Positions 18,852 through 31,310 of a stretch of DNA of 64,000 nt are shown piece by piece. This DNA is from Herbaspirillum robiniae. Its GTDB lineage: Bacteria; Pseudomonadota; Gammaproteobacteria; Burkholderiales; Burkholderiaceae_D. Within the stretch, counting starts at the first letter, position 1. Each line of letters starts with the position of its first letter. A program made the translations under genes and the position numbers. Location: contig NZ_NJGU01000001.1 in NCBI RefSeq assembly GCF_002213415.1, positions 682,001-746,000 on the forward strand, read 5' to 3'. The notes under the pieces were generated by a model. The model was not told where the DNA came from and made no database searches. It was given only the letters and a program-made list of their open reading frames with translations.

Positions 18852-20117
18852 TCAGAACAGATCGAGCTGCCCCGAATTTCGCTGCACCTGCTCGCGCGGC
18901 GCAGGGACCGCCAACGGTCGCCTGAACTGGCTGGCGTCCAGCGTGGCGAAGGCGCGGTTGCGATGGCTGATGCCCAGGCGCTTGCTGGCTTTTTCAAAAC
19001 GCTGGTGCAGTAGATCCGCCCAGACGCCGGTGCCGCGCATGCGGGTGGCGAAATCGGCGTCATAGTCCCTGCCGCCGCGCATGTCCTGGATGCGGTTCAT
19101 CACGCGCGCCGCGCGTTCGGGGAAATGCGCCTGCAGCCATTGCCGGAACAGCGGGCTGACCTCCCATGGCAGGCGCAGCACGATATAGCCGGCCTGCCCG
19201 GCCCCGGCTTCGATGGCCGCTTCCATCACGCGCTCAAGGTCGGGCTCGGTAATGAAGGGGATCACCGGCGCGATCGATACGCTGACCGGGATGCCGGCCT
19301 CGGCCAGCGTGCGGATTACCCGCAGCCGCCGTGACGGCGTGGCCGCGCGCGGCTCCAGCGTGCGCGCGATGCCGGCGTCCAGCGTGGTGATGGTGACCGC
19401 GGCGATGGCCTGCCGCCTGGCGGCCATCGCCGCCAGCAGGTCGATGTCGCGCTCGATCAGCGAGGACTTGGTGATCAGCGCCACCGGGTTGCCGCAGTCG
19501 TGCAGGATCTGCAGCAGGCGGCGCGTGAGCTTCAGCTCGCGCTCGATGGGCTGGTAGGCGTCGGTGTTGATGCCCACCGTGATGGTGTCGGGCACGTAGG
19601 ACGGCTTTGCCAGCTCGCGCAGCAGCAGCTCGGGCGCGTTGGTCTTGGCCGTGAGCCGGCTTTCGAAATCCAGCCCGGGCGACAGGCCGAGATAGCTGTG
19701 CGACGGCCGCGCAAAACAATAGACGCATCCGTGCTCGCAGCCGCGATACGGGTTCAGCGACAGCGAGAACGGCAGGTCCGGCGAGGTATTGCGGCTGATG
19801 ATGGACTTTGCCGTCTCTTCGGTGACGACCGTCTTCAGGCGCGGCGGCTCGTCCTCATCCTCGCCTTCATCCGAGTCCTGGCCGCCCTGCCCGGCCCCGG
19901 CGAAGCGCACCGGCTCCCAGCCGTCATCGAACTCTTCACGGCTGACCGACTCGTAGCGCCCGCGCAGGTTGGTCACCGCTCCACGGCCCTTCAGGGCGAC
20001 CTGGCTGCGGTGAAGGTAGAGCCCGGGCGTGAGCGTGGGATCGTCGTCCGCCGGCGGTTGCGGCGCATCGGGGAACGGCGCGGCGATACCTTCAGGAAAT
20101 TTCGGGAAGCGCGGCAT
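18852..20117 (-). CDS. PA0069-family radical SAM protein
   Basis: 421 residues. The cluster motif is CEHGCVYC (CX3CX2C) near residue 135, in the context NPYRGCEHGCVYCFARPSH, seen in the SplB-like/PA0069 branch. The barrel continues with TVGINTDAYQPIERELKLTR and ALITKSSLIERD. The C-terminus is a conserved LDLF-type tail after a Gln-rich stretch. The true substrate is unknown; relatives are sometimes annotated as DNA-repair photolyases by similarity to spore photoproduct lyase, and this is not proven. The start at 20117 (MPRFPKFPEG) replaces a longer open frame reaching 20183. Confidence 0.88.
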   Translation of the reverse strand: MPRFPKFPEGIAAPFPDAPQPPADDDPTLTPGLYLHRSQVALKGRGAVTNLRGRYESVSREEFDDGWEPVRFAGAGQGGQDSDEGEDEDEPPRLKTVVTEETAKSIISRNTSPDLPFSLSLNPYRGCEHGCVYCFARPSHSYLGLSPGLDFESRLTAKTNAPELLLRELAKPSYVPDTITVGINTDAYQPIERELKLTRRLLQILHDCGNPVALITKSSLIERDIDLLAAMAARRQAIAAVTITTLDAGIARTLEPRAATPSRRLRVIRTLAEAGIPVSVSIAPVIPFITEPDLERVMEAAIEAGAGQAGYIVLRLPWEVSPLFRQWLQAHFPERAARVMNRIQDMRGGRDYDADFATRMRGTGVWADLLHQRFEKASKRLGISHRNRAFATLDASQFRRPLAVPAPREQVQRNSGQLDLF

Positions 20118-20361
20118 GGGGAATGTGGAACCGAAGAAAATCAAATACTGTATATATGAACAGTATTTTGCACCCTGCCGCAAGACGCTGCAAACCTTGT
20201 TTCAATTTCCCATTGCCGCTCTGCCAACATGGCGCCGGCACGGCGCCGCTGCATCGGTTTTGCGCCGATTAATCGGTTATGCTTGAACACCCTCAGCTTC
20301 CCGAACCATAAGAAATCGAATACGGGGGAACAAGGACCGGAAAGGTCCCAAGGAGACAACG

Positions 20362-22362
20362 ATGCAATACCAGGCAAACCGGCCGGGCGCCGGCGCGTCG
20401 CTGGGCCACGCTCCCATGGTGCAGGCCGCGGCCGACGGCATGCCCGACCTGCAGGTCATCGAACGTTCGCACCAGCGCAGTTCCTCCTACGGCATCACGC
20501 GCGGCCAGCGCCCCGACCTGGCGACGCTCTCGCGCGCCGACCTGGCGCAGACGCTGGAGAGCAGCCACGCGCTGTTCGGCCACGCACGGCCAGTGATGGA
20601 AACGCTGTACGACCAGATCCGCAACACCCACAGCATGGTGATCCTGTCGGACGCCGAAGGCACCATCATCCACACGCTGGGCGACACCGATTTCCTGGCC
20701 AAGGCCGACCGCGTGGCGCTGGGTGCCGGCGGGCGCTGGTCAGAACAGCTGCGCGGCACCAACGCCATCGGCACCGCGCTGTTCGAGCAGAAGCCGACCA
20801 CCGTGCACGCCCAGCAGCACTTCCTGGACGCCAACCGCTTCCTAACCTGCTCGGCCGCGCCCATCTTCGATCACCAGGGGCAGGTGCTGGGCGTGCTGGA
20901 CGTATCGGGCGAATGCGGCAGCTTCCACAAGCACACCATGGCGCTGGTGCGCATGTCGGCGCAGATGATAGAAAACCACCTGCTGGCCGGCAGCTTCCCC
21001 GATTGCATCACCCTGCACTTCCACAGTCGGCCGGAATTCGTCGGCACGCTGGTGGAAGGCATCGCCAGCTTCACGCCCGCCGGCCGCTTCCTGGCCGCCA
21101 ATCGCAGCGCGCAGTTCCAGCTGGGCCTGCCGCTGGCGGCGTTGCAGTCGCATACCTTCGGCTCGCTGTTCGGGGTGCCGGTATCGATGCTGTTCGACCA
21201 TTACCGCAAGGCCGCGCCGGGGCTGATGGAGCTTTACCTGCACAGCGGCATCCAGATCCATGCGCGCGCCGAGCTGCGGCTGCGCGAACAGCATTTCCAG
21301 AATGCGCGCGAGGCGACGGCCGAGCCAGTGGCTGCCATCGCTTCTGCAGCTACCTCTGCTGCCGCACACGCAAGGCCCGCGACGTCGCCCGCACCGGTCG
21401 TCGCAGGCAAACCCGCGCTGCAGTCGCTGGACACCGGCGACGAAAAGATGAGCGCCATCATCGCCAAGCTGCGCAAGGTGATCGGCCGCGGTATTCCCAT
21501 CCTCGTCACCGGCGAAACCGGCACCGGCAAGGAATGGCTGGCCCAGGCGATCCATCGCGAGCACCCGCGGGCGCAAGCCGGCGCGCCGTTTGTGGCGGTG
21601 AACTGTTCGGCGATTCCGGAAAACCTGATCGAGGCCGAACTGTTCGGCTATGAAGACGGCGCCTTTACCGGCGCGCGGCGCAAGGGCGCGCTGGGCAAGA
21701 TCGCGCAGGCGCACGGCGGCACCTTGTTCCTCGATGAGATCGGCGACATGCCGCTGGCGCTGCAGGGGCGATTGCTGCGCGTGCTGCAGGAGCGCGCGGT
21801 GACGCCGCTGGGCAGCAACCGGGTGATCCCGGTGGAGTTCGCGCTGGTGTGCGCGACCAACCAGCCGCTGCGCGAGATGGCGGCGCGCCATGCCTTCCGC
21901 GAAGACCTGTATTACCGCATCAACGGCTTGCAGGTGAAGCTGCCGCCATTGCGCGAACGCAGCGACCTTGGCCGGCTGGCCGACGCCATCCTGCTGCATG
22001 AAGGCGGCCAGCACGCGCCGCGCTTCGACGCCGAGGTGCGGCGATTGCTGCACGCCTGCGGCTGGCCCGGCAACCTGCGCCAGATGGCGAACCTGATTCG
22101 CACCGCGCTGGCCATGGCGGCCGGTGAAAACAGCATCGGCCTGCGTCACTTGCCGGAAGACTTTCTGGAAGAAGCCGGTGATCTCGCGCATGCAGCGATG
22201 CCAACGCAGGCCGCGCCCGCGTCGCAATCGCTGCGCGACAATGAATGGAGCACGATTGAAAACGCGCTGCGCCTGCATGACGGCAACGTCAGCGCGGTGG
22301 CCAAGGCGCTGGGCATTTCACGCAATACCATTTACCGCCGGCTCAAGGCCCACGGCGGCTGA
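20362..22362 (+). CDS. acoR: Sigma-54-dependent activator, AcoR type
   Basis: 666 residues. The N-terminal part (~1-210) carries a GAF-like sensor with the AcoR-family motif GGRWSEQLRGTNAIGTAL and the following SCSAAPIFDHQGQVLGVLDVSGE. A PAS-like linker is followed by the AAA+ domain: Walker A TGETGTGKE at ~383, the sigma-54 contact loop GAFTGA at ~433, and Walker B GGTLFLDEIGDM. A Fis-type helix-turn-helix (NVSAVAKALGISRNTIYRRL) closes the protein. It opens sigma-54 promoters in response to acetoin, aldehyde or alcohol. AAGGAG precedes the ATG. It is convergent with the DUF779/aldehyde dehydrogenase operon, whose promoter it very likely controls. The symbol is by family. Confidence 0.9.
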   Translation: MQYQANRPGAGASLGHAPMVQAAADGMPDLQVIERSHQRSSSYGITRGQRPDLATLSRADLAQTLESSHALFGHARPVMETLYDQIRNTHSMVILSDAEGTIIHTLGDTDFLAKADRVALGAGGRWSEQLRGTNAIGTALFEQKPTTVHAQQHFLDANRFLTCSAAPIFDHQGQVLGVLDVSGECGSFHKHTMALVRMSAQMIENHLLAGSFPDCITLHFHSRPEFVGTLVEGIASFTPAGRFLAANRSAQFQLGLPLAALQSHTFGSLFGVPVSMLFDHYRKAAPGLMELYLHSGIQIHARAELRLREQHFQNAREATAEPVAAIASAATSAAAHARPATSPAPVVAGKPALQSLDTGDEKMSAIIAKLRKVIGRGIPILVTGETGTGKEWLAQAIHREHPRAQAGAPFVAVNCSAIPENLIEAELFGYEDGAFTGARRKGALGKIAQAHGGTLFLDEIGDMPLALQGRLLRVLQERAVTPLGSNRVIPVEFALVCATNQPLREMAARHAFREDLYYRINGLQVKLPPLRERSDLGRLADAILLHEGGQHAPRFDAEVRRLLHACGWPGNLRQMANLIRTALAMAAGENSIGLRHLPEDFLEEAGDLAHAAMPTQAAPASQSLRDNEWSTIENALRLHDGNVSAVAKALGISRNTIYRRLKAHGG

Positions 22363-22386
22363 ACCGCCTGCGTGTGAGCGTGTCAG

Positions 22387-22761
22387 TCAGTGCCGCGCAG
22401 GTGCGGGCAACGCGTCGTACTCCTCGTCGGTGAACAGGCGCGAGCGCGTCAGGAAGCGCTTGCCGCTGCCGTTCTCCAGCGAAAACATGCCGCCGTTGCC
22501 GGTCACCACATCGATGATCAGCTGGGTGTGCTTCCAGTACTCGAACTGGTCGGCGTTCATGTAGAACGGCACGCCGTCGATGTCGCCCATGTGAATATCC
22601 GTATCGCCCAACTGGTACTCGCCGGCCTGGTAGCACATCGGCGCGCTGCCGTCGCAACAGCCTCCGGACTGGAAGAAGATCAGGTCGCCGTGGCGCCCCT
22701 TGAGCTGCCGCAGCAATTCCACGGTGGCCTCGGTGGCGACGACCCGTGCGGGTGTATTCAT
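22387..22761 (-). CDS. DUF779 family protein
   Basis: 124 residues. The central FFQSGGCCDGSAPMCY is the signature of DUF779, with a CC pair and a nearby Cys that could bind metal. Members occur almost always next to an acetaldehyde-type aldehyde dehydrogenase, as here, so a helper or metal-related role in aldehyde oxidation is inferred; no biochemistry is established. GGAG lies seven bases before the ATG at 22759-22761; earlier in-frame ATGs at 22773 and 22778 are less well placed. Second gene of the operon, 104 bases after the dehydrogenase, with two hairpins in the spacer. Confidence 0.88.
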   Translation of the reverse strand: MNTPARVVATEATVELLRQLKGRHGDLIFFQSGGCCDGSAPMCYQAGEYQLGDTDIHMGDIDGVPFYMNADQFEYWKHTQLIIDVVTGNGGMFSLENGSGKRFLTRSRLFTDEEYDALPAPARH

Positions 22762-22787
22762 GCTTGTCTCCATCGCATACATCCTGC

Positions 22788-22850
22788 CGGCGGATATCTT
22801 CCGCCGCAAAAGCGGCGCCGGACCGCGGCGCATGTCCGCGTGCCGGCGCC
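22788..22850 (-). promoter_or_regulatory. Two intercistronic hairpins between exaC and DUF779 gene
   Basis: Hairpin 1: CGGCGG (22788-22793) with CCGCCG (22801-22806). Hairpin 2: GGCGCCGG (22814-22821) with CCGGCGCC (22843-22850), extended inside by CGGCG-type pairing CGCGG/CCGCG (22824-22828, 22836-22840). No T-run follows on the minus strand, so these look like mRNA-stabilising or processing structures rather than terminators. Confidence 0.5.
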
Positions 22851-22865
22851 GAAGCTGCCGCGCAA

Positions 22866-24386
<1,521 letters not shown>

Positions 24387-24484
24387 GTCGCCTCCTTTGA
24401 TTGTGGGATCGAAATCCCGCCGCGGCCCCGGCCTGGGGCTACCTGAAACAGGTGTACCGCGTCGGGCGTCCAATCGTGGAAAGC

Positions 24485-24499
24485 GCAAATCGCATGCCA
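24485..24499 (-). promoter_or_regulatory. Sigma-54 (-24/-12) promoter of the aldehyde dehydrogenase operon
   Basis: The minus strand reads TGGCATG-CGAT-TTGC, matching the consensus TGGCACG-N4-TTGC at every fixed base but one, with the required spacing between the GG and GC doublets. Transcription would start near 24473, leaving an ~87-base leader to the ATG at 24386. The activator gene for this promoter class is 2 kb away. Confidence 0.85.
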
Positions 24500-24597
24500 G
24501 CGTGCCCCACATGTGCAGGCGCCGGTGCAGCCGCGTCAGGGCGGCTCTTCATGCGAAAGGGAAAGAATCATCTGGATGAGCTCACTGTATCCCGACT

Positions 24598-24608
24598 GAC
24601 ACAGTGTC
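24598..24608. promoter_or_regulatory. Palindrome GACACAGTGTC, candidate activator site
   Basis: Inverted repeat GACAC-A-GTGTC about 100 bases upstream of the -24 element, the normal distance for an enhancer bound by a sigma-54 activator such as AcoR. It lies just beyond the 3' end region of the binding-protein gene at 24658. The site is seen; the assignment is inference. Confidence 0.45.
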
Positions 24609-24657
24609 CCAATTTGCAACAGGAATGACTCAGGCCGATCATGCGGAAGACGGGAAA

Positions 24658-25815
24658 TCAGTTGATGAAGGATGTGTCGCCCGAGATGACTGAGGTATCG
24701 ACGAAATCGGAACCCTGATGGCTGCTGGCCGAGAAATTGAGGGGGAAACCGCGATGAGCGAAGTTGTTCTCGTTGATGCTCTCCAGCGCATCGATGAGCT
24801 TCTCCCGGGTCGGGTTGCGCCCGGCGCGGCGCAAGCCCTCAACAAATGCACGGGCGCCGATAAAGCCTTCCATGCCGCCGAATGAAAACTCCGTGATGCC
24901 GTTGGCCTCCATCAGCTTGCGGTAATCCGACACCAGCGGGATCGAGGCATGCCATGGGGAAGGCACGATCTGGGTGGTGATCACCCCGCGCGACACCTGG
25001 CCCAAAGAATCCAGCACCGCGCGCTGCACCACGAGCGAGGCACCGAAGAAGCGCCCGCGGTAACCGGCCGCCTGCACGCTGCGCACGATGCCGACGTTGA
25101 TGGAGGGGTCGCCGTTGACCAATAGCACCGCATCCGGACGCAAGGCCATGATGCGGCGGACCACGACGGAAAAATCACTGTTGACATCGACTTCCGCCGC
25201 CGACAATGAAAAGGTGTGCGCGTCTGCCTGGCGCTGCATCTCTGCCATCAGCCTGCGGCCGAAGATATTGCTCTGGTAGACCGCCAACACGCTGTTTACG
25301 CCGAACCGTTGGAACAGCTTGAGCAGGTAACGGTATTCCCGCACGTAGCTGGCACGGGCAGTGAAAACATAGCGATTGAACTGTTCATAGAGCGTCGTCG
25401 CGCCGGTGCAAGGAAAGAGGAAAGGAATGCGCGCCCGGGTGACCAGCGGCAACGAAGACTCCACGCTGGGCCAGCCGGCGTAACCGAACATGGCGAACAC
25501 CTTGTCGGCGTGAATCAGGCGCTCCGTATTTTCCTTGGCCACCTCGCCGTCATAGCCGTCGTCACGGGTCAGCAATTCGATCTTGCGACCGTACACGCCT
25601 CCGCGGGCGTTGACTTCCGAGAAATAGGCTTTGGCGCCGACCAGGCATGGCAGCGCGAGAGATGCCAGCGGACCGGTGACGCTGGTGGATTGACCGATGA
25701 CGATACGGTCAGGATAGATACCTGCCTCGGCCCGCGATTGCAGCGGGTATACCGCAATGCAAGCCGCCAGGGACACCAGCAGAAACTGGACAATATGAAT
25801 TGCCGCACGAACCAT
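24658..25815 (-). CDS. Branched-chain amino-acid-type ABC transporter substrate-binding protein
   Basis: 385 residues. The N-terminal hydrophobic segment (VQFLLVSLAACIAVYPL, residues ~9-25) ends in SRAEAG, a Sec signal peptide. The mature protein has the type I periplasmic-binding fold of LivK-like proteins: RIVIGQSTSVTGPLASL, GGVYGRKIELLTRDDGYD, and the later GMEGFIGARAFVEGLRRAG. No permease or ATPase gene adjoins it, so it is an orphan that must work with a transporter encoded elsewhere or act as a sensor. GGGAGGG lies just before the ATG. It is separated from glnB by a terminator. Confidence 0.9.
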   Translation of the reverse strand: MVRAAIHIVQFLLVSLAACIAVYPLQSRAEAGIYPDRIVIGQSTSVTGPLASLALPCLVGAKAYFSEVNARGGVYGRKIELLTRDDGYDGEVAKENTERLIHADKVFAMFGYAGWPSVESSLPLVTRARIPFLFPCTGATTLYEQFNRYVFTARASYVREYRYLLKLFQRFGVNSVLAVYQSNIFGRRLMAEMQRQADAHTFSLSAAEVDVNSDFSVVVRRIMALRPDAVLLVNGDPSINVGIVRSVQAAGYRGRFFGASLVVQRAVLDSLGQVSRGVITTQIVPSPWHASIPLVSDYRKLMEANGITEFSFGGMEGFIGARAFVEGLRRAGRNPTREKLIDALESINENNFAHRGFPLNFSASSHQGSDFVDTSVISGDTSFIN

Positions 25816-25880
25816 ATGAGCCCTCCCATCGCAAGTTTGGCCGCCGGATGCAGCCGGCTGCTGGCGGACGGGAGGGCAAG

Positions 25881-25904
25881 AAAAAACCGGCCAGTGGCCG
25901 GTTT
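25881..25904 (-). terminator. Terminator of glnB
   Basis: AAACCGGCC at 25884-25892 pairs with GGCCGGTTT at 25896-25904 around a 3-base loop. On the minus strand it runs into TTTTTTC. It starts three bases after the glnB stop. Confidence 0.85.
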
Positions 25905-25907
25905 CGA

Positions 25908-26285
<378 letters not shown>

Positions 26286-26468
26286 TTAACTAAAAATCTA
26301 CCGGTAAATGGTTAATTTTTCTTCTACTTTCCTATCCGGCCGACCGGAATCTGCTTGGACGGCAGGCGATTCCGCCCCGTCTTGCCCACTTTCCTGAAAC
26401 GGCAAGCCACCTTTGCATTGTCAATCAGCAGCCCGCCGCTTTCAACCTCCGATGGCAGGAAGCGGCAC

Positions 26469-26500
26469 AAAAAAGGCTGGCCGGCAGGCCTTGCCGGCCC
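26469..26500 (-). terminator. Terminator of nadE
   Basis: On the minus strand GGCCGGCA-AGGCC-TGCCGGCC forms an 8-bp stem, followed after four bases by TTTTTT. It lies just past the nadE stop and separates nadE from glnB. Confidence 0.75.
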
Positions 26501-26507
26501 GGGCATG

Positions 26508-28562
<2,055 letters not shown>

Positions 28563-28710
28563 GTCGTGCTTTCCGCTGCTTCCTCGCGTGCCGGCTGCGG
28601 CCGCCGGCGACGCATTTTTTTCATTTTGCGTAGAATGCCTGTTCGATCCCCTGCGGCGGGCAACGCCGCGCACAGCAACCGAAGAAACAGGTCACGCCAC
28701 TCTCTGTTCA

Positions 28711-29853
28711 ATGAATTATCGCACGCGAATCGTTTCTTCTCTGGCCGATATCGGCCAAGCCGGCTGGGACGGCCTGGCCGCGGCCCAGCACGAGGCCAAT
28801 CCCTTCCTCTCCTACGCCTTCCTGCATGCGCTGCACGAAAGCGGCTCGGCCTGCGCCGACACCGGCTGGCAGCCGCATTACCTGACCGTCTGGCAAGGCG
28901 AGGAGCTGGCAGCCGCCCTGCCGCTCTACCAGAAGTTCCATTCCTACGGCGAGTACGTGTTCGACTGGGCCTGGGCCGAGGCCTACCAGCGCCACGGGGT
29001 GGACTACTATCCCAAACTGCTGTCGGCGATTCCCTTTACCCCGGTGCGCGGCAGCCGCCTGATGGCGCGCGACGAACAGGCGCGCTCGGCGCTGCTGGCG
29101 GCGCTGCAGGCGTTGCAGCAGGAGGGGGAGTTTTCCTCCACCCACGTGCTCTATCCGTCGCCCGAACAGGCAGAAGCCCTGGCCGACGCCGGCTTCCTGC
29201 TGCGCAGCGGGGTGCAGTTCCACTGGCACAACGAGGGCTATGCCAGCTTCGACGAGTTCGTCGCCACGCTGGATCGCAAGAAGCGCAAGAACATCCTGGC
29301 CGAACGGCGCAAGGTGGCCGAACAGGGCGTCACCTTCGAGCAGTTGCGCGGCGGCGAGATCGGCGAGGAGCACTGGCGCTTCTTCAACCGCTGCTATCGC
29401 CACACCTATTCGGACCACTATTCCACGCCCTACCTCAACCTGGACTTCTTCCGGTGCATCGGCCAGGCCATGCCGCAGCACCTGCTGCTGACCATCGCCC
29501 GGCGCGAGGGCAAGCCGATCGCGTCCTCGCTCACGGTCTATGACCGCGACACGCTCTACGGCCGCTATTGGGGGGCGCTGGAGCACGTCCCCTGCCTGCA
29601 TTTCGAAACGGCCTACTATCAGCCGCTGGAATTCTGCATCGCCGAGAAGATCACCTGGTTCGAAGGCGGCGCCCAGGGCGAGCACAAGATGGCGCGCGGC
29701 TTCCTGCCGCAAAAGACCTGGTCGGCGCACTGGCTGGCGCATCCCGGCTTCTACGACGCGGTCGAGCATTTCCTGCAGCGCGAAGGCGGCGGGATCGACG
29801 ACTACCTGAGCGAACTGAACGAACGCAATCCCTTCCGCGATCCGCCACGCTGA
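28711..29853 (+). CDS. GNAT/FemAB-like N-acyltransferase (COG3146 family)
   Basis: 380 residues of the DUF482/COG3146 family, two GNAT-like halves. Recognisable family stretches are ANPFLSYAFLHALHESGSA, GEYVFDWAWAEAYQRHG, KKRKNILAERRKV, YGRYWGALEHVPCLHFETAYYQ and FEGGAQGEHKMARGFLP. Relatives are loosely annotated as peptidoglycan-biosynthesis or acyltransferase proteins, and the acceptor is unknown. It is cytoplasmic, with no signal peptide. Divergent from nadE (148 bases between starts); the hairpin after it terminates the opposite gene rather than this one. Confidence 0.85.
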   Translation: MNYRTRIVSSLADIGQAGWDGLAAAQHEANPFLSYAFLHALHESGSACADTGWQPHYLTVWQGEELAAALPLYQKFHSYGEYVFDWAWAEAYQRHGVDYYPKLLSAIPFTPVRGSRLMARDEQARSALLAALQALQQEGEFSSTHVLYPSPEQAEALADAGFLLRSGVQFHWHNEGYASFDEFVATLDRKKRKNILAERRKVAEQGVTFEQLRGGEIGEEHWRFFNRCYRHTYSDHYSTPYLNLDFFRCIGQAMPQHLLLTIARREGKPIASSLTVYDRDTLYGRYWGALEHVPCLHFETAYYQPLEFCIAEKITWFEGGAQGEHKMARGFLPQKTWSAHWLAHPGFYDAVEHFLQREGGGIDDYLSELNERNPFRDPPR

Positions 29854-29867
29854 GTCCATCCACGCCA

Positions 29868-29904
29868 TAAAAAACGGCCGATACCCGCAACGCGGATATC
29901 GGCC
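29868..29904 (-). terminator. Terminator of the ferric-iron binding-protein gene
   Basis: GGCCGATA-CCGC (29876-29888) pairs with GCGG-TATCGGCC (29892-29904), one mismatch. The T-run (TTTTTT) follows only on the minus strand, so it serves the gene ending at 29988. Confidence 0.75.
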
Positions 29905-29987
29905 ATTCCCTTGCCCGCCACCGGCACATGGCGCCGGTCCCGGACCCGGCGGCCATGCGCTTGGGCGTCAGGCGCCCGCCTTGCGCG

Positions 29988-31022
29988 TCACTTGTAGCCG
30001 ACGCGGTCCAGCATCTGCAGCACCTTCTGCTGGTTGGCGCCGACCGCGCCAACGTTGATCACTTCAGCCTTGAACGAACCCATCTTCAGCAGCGCCGGGT
30101 TCTCGGTCTTCACGCTGGCCACAGCCGGCCATTCGTTGTTGCCTTCGGCGAAATAGCGCTGGGCCTTGTCGCCGGCCAGGTATTCCAGGAACTGCACGGC
30201 TTCAGCCTTGTGCGGCGCGTTCTTGGCCACGCCGGCGCCGGCGATGTTCACGTGCGCGCCGTAGCTCTTCTGGTTGGGCCAGATGATGCCGACCTTCTCC
30301 ATCAGCGCCACGTCTTCAGGCTTGGTGGAGCGCAGCAGGCGCGCCACGTAATAAGAGTTGGAGATGGCCACGCCGCATTCGCCCGAGCCTACCGCCTTGA
30401 TCTGGTCGGTGTCGCCGCCCACCGGCTGGCGCGCCTGGTTGGCGACCATGCCCTTCAGGACTTCCTCGGTCTTGGCCGCGCCGTTGTGCTCCAGCAGCGC
30501 GCCGAACAGCGAGACGTTGTACGGGTGCGAACCGCTGCGGGTGCACAGCTTGCCCTTGTTCTTGGGATCGGCCAGCGATTCGTAGGTGTCGACGTCTTCA
30601 GCCTTCACGTTGGCCTTGTTGTAGACGATCACGCGGGCCCGGGTCGAGAAACCGAACCACTGCGCGCCGTCGGCGCCTTCCTTGCTGTGCAGCTGGGCCG
30701 GAATGCGCTCGTCCAGCACCTTCGACTTGACCGGCTGGAACAGGCCGTCGCTCTGCGCCTTCCACAGGCGCGCGGCGTCCACCAGCAGGATCACGTCGGC
30801 CGGGCTGGAAGCGCCTTCGCTTTTCAGGCGCGCCAGGATGCCGGCGTCGTCGCCGTCGATACGGTTGATCTTGATGCCGGTGGCCTTGGTGAAATCGGCG
30901 TAAAGCGCTTCGTCAGTCTGATAGTGACGCGCCGAGTAGAGGTTGAGTACCTTCTCCTGGGCGAAGGCAGACAGCGCGGTACCGGCCAGCAAGGCGCCGA
31001 CCATGAGTTGACGAGGGAACAT
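29988..31022 (-). CDS. Ferric-iron ABC transporter substrate-binding protein (FutA/FbpA type)
   Basis: 344 residues with a Sec signal peptide cut after AFA near residue 21. The mature start EKVLNLYSARHYQTDEALY is typical of the FutA/FbpA/IdiA ferric-binding family; paired tyrosines in AISNSYYVARLL and the conserved LARLKSEGASSPADV complete the iron site and hinge. It binds Fe3+ in the periplasm and passes it to a permease, but no permease or ATPase gene is adjacent. AAGGATGG precedes the ATG. The promoter at 31196-31226 overlaps a Fur-box-like sequence, matching iron control. A terminator follows at 29868-29904. Confidence 0.93.
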   Translation of the reverse strand: MFPRQLMVGALLAGTALSAFAQEKVLNLYSARHYQTDEALYADFTKATGIKINRIDGDDAGILARLKSEGASSPADVILLVDAARLWKAQSDGLFQPVKSKVLDERIPAQLHSKEGADGAQWFGFSTRARVIVYNKANVKAEDVDTYESLADPKNKGKLCTRSGSHPYNVSLFGALLEHNGAAKTEEVLKGMVANQARQPVGGDTDQIKAVGSGECGVAISNSYYVARLLRSTKPEDVALMEKVGIIWPNQKSYGAHVNIAGAGVAKNAPHKAEAVQFLEYLAGDKAQRYFAEGNNEWPAVASVKTENPALLKMGSFKAEVINVGAVGANQQKVLQMLDRVGYK

Positions 31023-31195
31023 GAACCATCCTTTTCCAAAAAATGAACGAATGCCGCGTCGACAGGGCGAGCGGGCTTCTTTTTTTGGCGCGGGAGGCGG
31101 TCCGGGGATGCTGCGCGGGTCCGGCTTTTCGCGATGGCGGCATCGTGCGATGCCTTGTTGTTGGTATGCGGCTTCAGTATCGAAAACCGGATGCG

Positions 31196-31226
31196 ACTAT
31201 ATCACGGATAAGAAGCATTATCATTT
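31196..31226 (-). promoter_or_regulatory. Promoter with Fur-box-like operator, ferric-iron binding-protein gene
   Basis: On the minus strand ATGATA (-35, complement of 31219-31224), a 17-base spacer and TATAGT (-10, complement of 31196-31201). The -35 lies inside AAATGATAATGCTTCTTATC, which matches the 6-1-6 Fur pattern GATAAT-n-ATTATC with few changes. Fur bound there would block polymerase. Distance to the ATG is about 175 bases, so a long leader or second promoter is possible. Confidence 0.6.
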
Positions 31227-31253
31227 AAAACGCCCTGCTCCCGGCACAAAAAG

Positions 31254-31289
31254 AAAAATGCCCCACGCGCCATGCGCCGGGGCATTTTT
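31254..31289. terminator. Terminator of ppx
   Basis: AAAAATGCCCC (31254-31264) pairs perfectly with GGGGCATTTTT (31279-31289). T-runs lie on both sides; it is positioned for the minus-strand ppx gene ending at 31311. Confidence 0.85.
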
Positions 31290-31310
31290 CATTCGCAGCC
31301 GGAAACCGGA

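Noticed and set aside
28868-29910. Terminator of the GNAT-family gene at 29876-29904
   Set aside because: The T-run is only on the minus strand, so the hairpin was assigned to the opposite gene.
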